Source: Prevotella sp. UBA3294 (GTDB taxonomy: Bacteria > Bacteroidota > Bacteroidia > Bacteroidales > Bacteroidaceae). Taken from it: 11,684 bases of DNA. The first letter of the stretch is position 1; every line of letters begins with the position of its first letter. This document shows positions 5,589 through 11,684 of this stretch, piece by piece. The notes under the pieces were generated by a model, which did not search any database, had not been told where the DNA came from, and was given only the letters and a program-made list of their open reading frames with translations. The stretch spans positions 1 through 11,684 of the forward strand of contig DETG01000045.1 in NCBI GenBank assembly GCA_002361535.1. The letters run 5' to 3'. A program made the translations under genes and the position numbers.

Positions 5589-7484
5589 TTATTCTAAATA
5601 AGTATAGCCATAGAGACCAGAGCGATAGTTGCTCAGGAATTCTTTTCCTTCCTCAAGGGTGATCTTTCCTTGTTTCACGCTTTTGGTCACCCATATTTCC
5701 AGTTGGCGAACGAGCTTTTTCGGATTATACTGCACATATTCCAGTACCTCTTCCACGGTCTCGCCATCGATAATCTGGTCGATGTGATAGTCACCATTGT
5801 CTTTTACGGATATGTGTACGGCATTGGTATCACCAAAGAGATTATGCATGTCACCGAGGATTTCCTGATAGGCTCCCACCAGGAATACGCCCAGATAATA
5901 GCGCTCATTCTTTTTCAATGAATGGACGGGAAGGGAATGTGAATTGTTCCTGTTTGTTACGAAATTGGCAATTTTCCCATCGGAGTCACAAGTGATATCC
6001 TGAAGTGTAGCATTGCGTGTAGGCCGCTCATCCAATCGTTGTATCGGCATGATCGGGAATAACTGGTCGATAGCCCAGGAGTCTGACAACGACTGGAAGA
6101 GAGAGAAATTACAGAAATATTTGTCAGCCAACAGCTTGTCGATGTTCATCAGTTCTTCGGGGATATGTTTCAGGTTCTTAGCCAGAGCATGAATCTCGTG
6201 GCATACACTCCAATACATAGCCTCGATCTCAGCACGGGTTTTCAGATCCACGATGCCGTGAGAGAACAAGTCGAGCACTTCTTCTCGGATCTGCTCGGCA
6301 TCATGCCAGTCTTCTAATACGTTACGTGGTGAGAGGTTATCCCAGATCTCATACAGGTCTTTTACAAGTTGATGGCTATTCTCGTCAGGTTCGAATTCCT
6401 CTGGCATCTCAGGTAGGGAAGCAGTCTCCAGGACATCGATCACCAATACCGAGTGATGGGCAGCCAAGGAACGTCCGCTCTCGGTGATGATGTTGGGGTG
6501 CGGCAGGTTGTTTTTGTTGGCTGCATCAACGAAGGTATAGATACAGTCGTTCACATACTCTTGGATAGAGTAGTTCACCGAACTCTCGCTGCTGGGTGAC
6601 CGAGTACCGTCGTAGTCAACACCCAATCCGCCGCCGCAGTCGACGAAGTCAACATTATATCCCATCTTATGCAGTTGGATATAGAATTGTGAAGCCTCTC
6701 GCAAGGCTGTCTGTATGCGTCGGATCTTGGTGATCTGTGAACCGATATGGAAATGGATCAGTCGCAGGCAGTCACGCATGTCTTTTTTCTCCAGTAGATC
6801 CAGTGCCTCTAACAGTTCCGCACTGGTGAGTCCGAACTTCGAGGCATCGCCGCCGCTCTCCTCCCATTTCCCGCTGCCGCTGGAAGCCAGTTTGATGCGT
6901 ATTCCGATATTAGGCCTCACATTCATTTTCTTCGCCTCTTTGGCGATGATCTCCAGTTCGTTCATTTTCTCAACGACGATGAAGATTTGTTTTCCCATCT
7001 TCTGGGCCAACAGGGCCAGTTCAATATAGCTCTGGTCTTTGTAGCCGTTACAGATGATAATGCTGTCGCTCTGGCACTGCATGGCGATGACGGCATGGAG
7101 TTCAGGTTTGGAGCCAGCTTCCAGTCCGAGGTTAAATTTCCTGCCGTGACTGATGATCTCCTCCACGACAGGCTGCATCTGGTTTACTTTGATAGGATAC
7201 ACCACGTAGTTCTCACCTTTATAGTCGTATTCCTTCGTGGCTTTACGGAAACAGCTCCATGTCTTCTCGATGCGGTTGTCGAGGATATCAGGGAACCGTA
7301 GTAGCACAGGAGCCTGAACATCGCGCAGTGCGAGTTCGTCCATCACTTCCCGCAGGTCAATCTGCGTGGTGTCTTTGCAGGGCGTGACATAGACATTGCC
7401 TTTGTCATTCACATTGAAATAGGAGGTACCCCATCCGTTGATGTTGTAGAGTTCCCTCGCATCGTCAATCGTCCATTTCTTCAT
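5589..7484 (-). CDS. speA: biosynthetic arginine decarboxylase
   Basis: PLP-dependent decarboxylase that converts arginine to agmatine, the entry to putrescine and spermidine synthesis. It is a fold III (alanine-racemase-like) enzyme of 631 residues, the usual SpeA size. Visible sites are Lys99 in YPIKVNQ (Schiff base with PLP), HFHIGSQ (245-251), CGGGLGVDYDGT (283-294, phosphate-binding glycines), ESGR (335-338), and Cys499 in DITCDSDG, the catalytic cysteine contributed across the dimer. The C-terminal helical part (about 560-631) is intact. It lies 53 bases downstream of aroK and 25 bases upstream of argB, so it is probably within the topA transcript. No promoter matching TAnnTTTG is seen in the aroK-speA gap. 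Confidence 0.97.
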   Translation of the reverse strand: MKKWTIDDARELYNINGWGTSYFNVNDKGNVYVTPCKDTTQIDLREVMDELALRDVQAPVLLRFPDILDNRIEKTWSCFRKATKEYDYKGENYVVYPIKVNQMQPVVEEIISHGRKFNLGLEAGSKPELHAVIAMQCQSDSIIICNGYKDQSYIELALLAQKMGKQIFIVVEKMNELEIIAKEAKKMNVRPNIGIRIKLASSGSGKWEESGGDASKFGLTSAELLEALDLLEKKDMRDCLRLIHFHIGSQITKIRRIQTALREASQFYIQLHKMGYNVDFVDCGGGLGVDYDGTRSPSSESSVNYSIQEYVNDCIYTFVDAANKNNLPHPNIITESGRSLAAHHSVLVIDVLETASLPEMPEEFEPDENSHQLVKDLYEIWDNLSPRNVLEDWHDAEQIREEVLDLFSHGIVDLKTRAEIEAMYWSVCHEIHALAKNLKHIPEELMNIDKLLADKYFCNFSLFQSLSDSWAIDQLFPIMPIQRLDERPTRNATLQDITCDSDGKIANFVTNRNNSHSLPVHSLKKNERYYLGVFLVGAYQEILGDMHNLFGDTNAVHISVKDNGDYHIDQIIDGETVEEVLEYVQYNPKKLVRQLEIWVTKSVKQGKITLEEGKEFLSNYRSGLYGYTYLE

Positions 7485-7537
7485 ATCCTATAAATGGGTA
7501 TAATTAGACATGTTAGGCTCATGGGCCTGTTTGATAG

Positions 7538-8065
7538 TTAGATATTTAACAGTTCGCGCAGCTTAGCCACGCTGATTTTGATCTTTTCGTAATTGTCCAT
7601 CAAGCTGACATCGAGCACATGCTTGGCTTTCAGGTAGTATTCTTCGCGTCTTTCCAGCTGTTCCCTGATAAACTCTTGCATTTCCTCGGGAGATTTGTTC
7701 TTCAGCAGGGGGCGTTCGGTCTTTCCCATCTTCAGGTGCTTGTAGAGCACGTCAGGCCTGGCTTTCAGATAGACCGTCTCTCCTTGTTGGTTCATGTAGT
7801 CCATGTTGTCGAAGAAACAGGGGGTGCCTCCTCCACAGCTGATGATGACATTTTCGAATTCTGCCACCTCGTGCAGCAGGTTGTTTTCCACCTTACGGAA
7901 TCCTTCCTCCCCTCGTTCGGCGAAGATTTGGGGCACTGTTTTGCGCAGTCGGCTTTCTATATACCAGTCAAGGTCGTAGAATGGAATGTTCAATTCCTTC
8001 GAGAGAGCCTTGCCCACAGTAGTCTTCCCGGCGCCCATGTAGCCTATGATGATGATTCTTGTCAT
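7538..8065 (-). CDS. aroK: shikimate kinase
   Basis: Phosphorylates shikimate to shikimate 3-phosphate in the chorismate pathway. The 175-residue product begins MTRIIIIGYMGAGKTT with a Walker A P-loop (8-16), then DLDWYIE (Asp31, Asp33, shikimate/Mg site), Phe56-Arg57, the CGGGTP loop (77-82), the lid Arg118 in GKTERPLL and Arg139. I chose the ATG at 8065 because it overlaps the topA stop as ATGA and gives a family-typical N-terminus. A longer reading from 8104 would add 13 unsupported residues inside topA. Expression is therefore probably coupled to topA. Confidence 0.95.
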   Translation of the reverse strand: MTRIIIIGYMGAGKTTVGKALSKELNIPFYDLDWYIESRLRKTVPQIFAERGEEGFRKVENNLLHEVAEFENVIISCGGGTPCFFDNMDYMNQQGETVYLKARPDVLYKHLKMGKTERPLLKNKSPEEMQEFIREQLERREEYYLKAKHVLDVSLMDNYEKIKISVAKLRELLNI

Positions 8066-10392
8066 TTCTTCTTGGCATTCTGTCCTTCTATCACATGCAT
8101 GCATTCCTCAAGAGTCAGTTCAGCAGCTTTCTCATGCATGGCCTTGGGCAGACGGTAGTTTTTCCCATCGTAAGCCAGATACGGTCCATATCGTCCGTTG
8201 AGCACCTCCAGTTTCGGTTCTTCCTCGAAGGCTTTCAGGTGCCGTTGGGTCTCCTGTTTCCGCTTCTCCATGATCAGTTGTATTGACTCCTCCAGGGTGA
8301 TTGTCATAGGATCGGTGTCTTTGGGAAGTGACACGTATTTTTTCTGATGCAATACGTAAGGCCCGAAGCGTCCTGTACCGATCACAACAGGAGATTCCTC
8401 GAAGTCACCTACAGTCCGCGGTAGCTTAAACAGTTCCAGAGCCTCGTCGAGTGTGATGCTTTCCATGCTTTTCTCTGAAGGCAGCTGGGCGAAGTGTGGC
8501 TTCTCCTTGTCTTCTGCACTTCCTATCTGCACCACAGGACCGAACCGTCCTATCTTCACGAAGACGGGCTTACCGCTCTTAGGATCGATACCCAGTTCCC
8601 GTTCCCCTGCTTTATGTTCTTCGCGGGCATTCATCGTCTTCTCTATGGTCGGTTCAAAACCCTTGTAGAACTTTTTGATCATGTTTGTCCACTGCTTCTT
8701 GCCTTCGGCGATTTCATCGAACTCCTGTTCTACATTGGCCGTGAAATGATAGTCCATGATCTCTGGGAAATACTTCATCAGGAAGTCGTTTACCACGATA
8801 CCGATATCGGTAGGCAGCAGCTTTCCTTTGTCGCTTCCTGCCATCTCCTTCCTGCTCTTCGAAGTAATCTTGATGCCTTGAAGGGTGTCGATGGTATATT
8901 TGCGTTCCTCGCCTTTCTTATCGCCTTTCTGTACGTATTCGCGTTGCTGAATGGTTGAGATGGTTGGGGCATAGGTTGACGGGCGACCGATACCCAGCTC
9001 TTCCATTTTGTGCACCAATGAAGCCTCGGTGTATCTCAGCGGACTTTGTGTGAATCGCTCTGTGGCAGTAATCTCACGTCGCTGCAACTTGTCGCCGTTG
9101 GCCATGGCTGGCAGCACATGAGAGAACTCTTCCGTGTTCTCGTCATCATCGTTAGATTCGCGGTAGACTTTCAGGAAACCGTCGAATTTTACCACTTCTC
9201 CCTGTGCCACGAATTTCTGCTTGAGGGGAGTTGAGGCAGATGCTGGTTGAACCTCGATCTCTACGTTGGTTTTCTCAATCTGGGCATCAGCCATCTGCGA
9301 GGCGGCGGTACGTTTCCAGATCAGTTCATAGAGGCGGCGTTCCTGGGCTGTACCTTCGATGGCGGTCTGACTCATATAGGTGGGGCGGATGGCCTCGTGG
9401 GCCTCCTGTGCTCCTTTTGAGTTGGTGTGGAACTGACGGGGATGACTATATTCCTCTCCCCACAGTTTGATAATCTCTTCCTTGCTGGTACCTAAGCACA
9501 GACTCGACAGATTGACCGAGTCGGTACGCATATAGGTGATATGTCCGTTCTCGTAGAGGTGCTGTGCTACCATCATGGTCTGGCTTACAGTGAATCCGAG
9601 CTTACGGGCGGCTTCCTGCTGCAGTGTACTGGTGGTGAAGGGAGGAGCAGGTACGCGCTTCAGGGGTTTTTTCTGGATATCGGTCACCACGAATTCGCTG
9701 TCTTTGCATGCCTCTAAGAATGCCAGTACCTCCTCATGGGTTTTGAAGCGGGTGTCAAGCTCGGCCTTAACCTCACTCTGTGAACCGTCGTTATGGGTTA
9801 ATCCGAAGATGGCATTTACTCGATAGTAAGGTTCACTGTGGAACGACTGGATTTCACGTTCACGCTCCACAATCAGTCGTACGGCCACACTTTGTACACG
9901 TCCTGCCGACAGGGCTGGTTTCACCTTACGCCAAAGAACTGGTGAGAGTTTGAAACCAACCAGACGATCGAGCACGCGACGGGCTTGCTGGGCATTCACC
10001 AGATTCATATCCAAATGACGTGGCTTTTGGATAGCCTCTAAGATTGCATTCTTGGTAATTTCATGGAAGACGATACGGTTGGTCTTCTCCTCATCAAGGC
10101 CCAACACCTCACAGAGATGCCAGGAGATGGCTTCTCCCTCACGGTCTTCATCGGATGCTAACCAGATGTTCTCTGCTTTCTTGGCATTGTTTTTCAGTTC
10201 GCTCACCAGCTTTTTCTTCTCTTCGGGAATCTCGTAATCGGGCTCCAAAGAGTCCATGTCTATACTGATTTCTTTCTTCTTCAAGTCGCGGATGTGCCCG
10301 TAGCTCGACATCACCTTATAATCCTTGCCTAAGAATTTCTCAATGGTTTTTGCCTTGGCCGGGCTTTCTACGATGACCAGATTTTTCTGCAT
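8062..10392 (-). CDS. topA: DNA topoisomerase I (type IA)
   Basis: Relaxes negative supercoils by nicking one strand through a 5'-phosphotyrosine. The TOPRIM domain (about 1-115) has Glu9 in VIVESPAKA and the acidic triad DEDREGE (81-87). The active-site tyrosine is Tyr288 in ITYMRTDS, with Arg290 beside it. The core continues to about residue 590 (ELGIGRPSTYA at 465-475). After that there are no zinc-finger cysteine clusters. Instead three repeats follow (about 597-660, 664-712 and 722-770), each with a GRFGP or GRYGP core and a Thr-Leu-(Glu/Asp)-Glu helix, like the Toprim C-terminal repeat. This is common in Bacteroidetes. The length is 776 residues with no sign of truncation. The gene ends in a four-base overlap with aroK. 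Confidence 0.97.
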   Translation of the reverse strand: MQKNLVIVESPAKAKTIEKFLGKDYKVMSSYGHIRDLKKKEISIDMDSLEPDYEIPEEKKKLVSELKNNAKKAENIWLASDEDREGEAISWHLCEVLGLDEEKTNRIVFHEITKNAILEAIQKPRHLDMNLVNAQQARRVLDRLVGFKLSPVLWRKVKPALSAGRVQSVAVRLIVEREREIQSFHSEPYYRVNAIFGLTHNDGSQSEVKAELDTRFKTHEEVLAFLEACKDSEFVVTDIQKKPLKRVPAPPFTTSTLQQEAARKLGFTVSQTMMVAQHLYENGHITYMRTDSVNLSSLCLGTSKEEIIKLWGEEYSHPRQFHTNSKGAQEAHEAIRPTYMSQTAIEGTAQERRLYELIWKRTAASQMADAQIEKTNVEIEVQPASASTPLKQKFVAQGEVVKFDGFLKVYRESNDDDENTEEFSHVLPAMANGDKLQRREITATERFTQSPLRYTEASLVHKMEELGIGRPSTYAPTISTIQQREYVQKGDKKGEERKYTIDTLQGIKITSKSRKEMAGSDKGKLLPTDIGIVVNDFLMKYFPEIMDYHFTANVEQEFDEIAEGKKQWTNMIKKFYKGFEPTIEKTMNAREEHKAGERELGIDPKSGKPVFVKIGRFGPVVQIGSAEDKEKPHFAQLPSEKSMESITLDEALELFKLPRTVGDFEESPVVIGTGRFGPYVLHQKKYVSLPKDTDPMTITLEESIQLIMEKRKQETQRHLKAFEEEPKLEVLNGRYGPYLAYDGKNYRLPKAMHEKAAELTLEECMHVIEGQNAKKK

Positions 10393-10421
10393 AATGATAT
10401 TATCAATTAGAATTTGGGATG

Positions 10422-10429
10422 CAAAAGTA
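10422..10429 (-). promoter_or_regulatory. probable -7 box of topA
   Basis: On the minus strand TACTTTTG matches TAnnTTTG and lies 29 bases before the topA ATG. It would give a leader of about 20-25 bases. No TTTG is found 19-21 bases upstream; the region beyond is very AT-rich. Together with the pnp terminator upstream this makes topA the likely first gene of its transcript. Confidence 0.5.
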
Positions 10430-10524
10430 GATAAAACTTTTCCATATACCTTATTATATATATGATTTTTTAGTTATTTTAATATTTCAACCAAAGCATC
10501 ACAGGTTCCATCGAATGTCATAAG

Positions 10525-10558
10525 CAACAAAAAGGGGATGCGTTGTCAGCGCATCCCC
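10525..10558 (-). terminator. intrinsic terminator of pnp
   Basis: On the minus strand a perfect 9-base-pair stem GGGGATGCG/CGCATCCCC (10550-10558 and 10534-10542) with a 7-base loop is followed by TTTTTGTTG (10525-10533). It begins about 24 bases after the pnp stop. Stem strength, loop size and T-tract are all good, so this should separate pnp from topA transcription. Confidence 0.88.
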
Positions 10559-10581
10559 GATGATATTGATTGATCAATGGG

Positions 10582-11684
10582 TTAGAAATCCATGTGATCG
10601 AGTGTGTCATTGAAATCTTTCGGCTCATGATCGATAGGATCATGGTAGTCGTTGAAATTGCCCGTCTTCTGTTCGCGGTTTCCGCCATGCTCACCTCCGC
10701 GCTCACCGTTATTGCGGTTGTTGCGGCGTTCGCCATTGTTACGGTTGTTGCGACGCTCGTTGCGATCGGGGCGCTGACGGCGCTCACGCTCTACATATCC
10801 CTCTGGTTTGGGAATGAGCACGCGGTGACTGAGCTTGTACTTACCGGTCTTCGGATCAATCTCTAAAAGCTTCACGGTGATTTTGTCGCCCTCTTTCAGA
10901 CCAGCTTCCTCAACAGTCTCCAAACGCTTCCAGTCGATCTCGCTGATGTGCAGCAAACCATCCTTGCCCGGCAGGATTTCTACGAAACAGCCGTAAGGCA
11001 TGATGGAACGTACTGTTCCTTCATATACTTCGCCAACCTCGGGTACAGCCACAATAGCCTTGATCTTACGGATAGCAGCATCGATGGCATCCTTGTTGGG
11101 AGCACTTACCTGAATCTTACCTACGCCATCCACCTCATCGATAACGATGGTAGCACCTGTCTCTTCCTGCATCTGCTGGATGATCTTTCCGCCCGGGCCA
11201 ATCACTGCACCGATGAACTCCTTCGGGATCTCGAAGGCCACGATGCGCGGTACGTGTGGCTTCAGCTCTGCACGCGACTCAGCGATGGTCTCAGTGAGCT
11301 TTCCTAAGATATACTCACGACCGGCCTTGGCCTGCATAAGGGCTTTCTCTAAGATCTCGAACGACAGACCGTCGCATTTGATATCCATCTGAGTGGCTGT
11401 CAGACCGTCCTTTGTACCAGTGGTCTTGAAGTCCATATCGCCCAGGTGGTCCTCATCGCCCAAAATGTCACTCAGCACAGCATATTTCTCCTCACCAGGG
11501 TTCTTGATCAGTCCCATGGCAATACCGCTCACAGGCTTCTTCATGGGAACGCCGGCATCCATCAGTGCCAGTGTACCAGCACAAACGGTAGCCATGGAAG
11601 AAGAGCCGTTGGATTCCAGGATCTGGCTAACCAGACGTACGGTATAAGGGAAATCCTCAGGAATCTGACCCTTCAGACCGCGCC
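10582..11684 (-). CDS. pnp: polyribonucleotide nucleotidyltransferase (PNPase), C-terminal part
   Basis: 3'-to-5' phosphorolytic exoribonuclease of RNA turnover. The window holds the last 366 codons; the reading frame runs to the edge without a stop, and the true start is outside. The visible part begins in the second RNase PH domain ([20 protein letters not shown], then [11 protein letters not shown]) and includes the acidic [17 protein letters not shown] site. A KH domain with [12 protein letters not shown] follows, then an S1 domain ([34 protein letters not shown]). The last 70 residues are unusual: Arg/Asn-rich copies of GERRNNRNN, then an acidic tail ending HMDF. Such tails vary among Bacteroidetes and may bind RNA or partners; that is inference. 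A strong terminator follows. Confidence 0.97.
   Translation of the reverse strand, partial: RGLKGQIPEDFPYTVRLVSQILESNGSSSMATVCAGTLALMDAGVPMKKPVSGIAMGLIKNPGEEKYAVLSDILGDEDHLGDMDFKTTGTKDGLTATQMDIKCDGLSFEILEKALMQAKAGREYILGKLTETIAESRAELKPHVPRIVAFEIPKEFIGAVIGPGGKIIQQMQEETGATIVIDEVDGVGKIQVSAPNKDAIDAAIRKIKAIVAVPEVGEVYEGTVRSIMPYGCFVEILPGKDGLLHISEIDWKRLETVEEAGLKEGDKITVKLLEIDPKTGKYKLSHRVLIPKPEGYVERERRQRPDRNERRNNRNNGERRNNRNNGERGGEHGGNREQKTGNFNDYHDPIDHEPKDFNDTLDHMDF
10699..10761 (-). repeat. short coding tandem repeat in the pnp tail
   Basis: A 9-codon unit (GERRNNRNN) occurs about two and a third times in the PNPase tail, from NERRNNRNN through GERRNNRNN to GER. The DNA copies are imperfect, differing at several third positions. 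Each unit is in frame, so copy-number change would lengthen or shorten the basic tail without breaking the gene. Confidence 0.65.

Noticed and set aside
7485..7537. AGGC/GCCT inverted repeat between aroK and speA as a terminator
   Set aside because: The stem is only four to five pairs with no T-run, so read-through into speA is more likely.
8066..8104. Upstream ATG for aroK at 8104
   Set aside because: It would add 13 residues within topA; the ATG at 8065 forms a standard ATGA overlap and places the P-loop at the usual distance from the N-terminus.
7619..8158. 179-codon plus-strand ORF opposite aroK and the topA end
   Set aside because: It lies antisense to two genes with full motif sets, is Phe/Leu/Val-rich as expected of an antisense reading, and has no recognisable domain or promoter.
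10565..10578. ATTGAT/ATCAAT dyad near the pnp stop and its shared ATCAATCAAT decamer with the hairpin loop at 3568-3578
   Set aside because: Short AT-rich repeats of this kind are expected by chance, and the two sites have no common context.

Overview
The window looks like chromosomal DNA of a Bacteroidales bacterium, most likely a Prevotella-type organism. Promoter candidates match the Bacteroidetes consensus (TAnnTTTG at about -7, TTTG about 20 bases upstream), starts lack clear Shine-Dalgarno sequences, there is a FimB/Mfa2-type fimbrial lipoprotein, and topoisomerase I carries C-terminal repeats in place of zinc fingers. The genus is inference; no rRNA or other species marker is present.

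Layout. The left edge holds the 5' end of a tRNA gene on the minus strand with a well-formed promoter. Divergent from it on the plus strand is a lone fimbrial-type lipoprotein gene, preceded by two tiny chained ORFs and a hairpin. After a terminator that abuts the next promoter comes a tight plus-strand operon: a HAD phosphatase, bifunctional riboflavin kinase/FAD synthetase (ribF, ATGA overlap) and a CPBP/CAAX-type membrane protease. It ends at a GC-rich hairpin near 3557-3590.

Everything from 3696 to the right edge is on the minus strand. In transcription order (right to left): the C-terminal part of polynucleotide phosphorylase (pnp, cut by the window edge) with a strong intrinsic terminator; then topA with its own promoter, aroK (ATGA overlap), speA (arginine decarboxylase) and argB (acylglutamate kinase), all closely spaced and probably one transcript; then an ECF sigma factor overlapping a small single-pass membrane protein that looks like its partner or anti-sigma factor.

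How they fit together. The plus-strand operon makes FMN and FAD, and the HAD enzyme may act on a flavin-pathway phosphate. The minus-strand set mixes DNA topology, chorismate synthesis, arginine synthesis and arginine-to-agmatine conversion for polyamines. The sigma/membrane-protein pair at its end is the most likely regulatory novelty. Most of the window is ordinary housekeeping DNA. I see no CRISPR array, insertion sequence, prophage, toxin-antitoxin pair or biosynthetic cluster. The less explained items are the sigma partner protein, the micro-ORFs before the fimbrial gene, a 17-codon ORF resembling the start of a GG-leader peptide at 3609, and an orphan terminator-like hairpin at 73-111.
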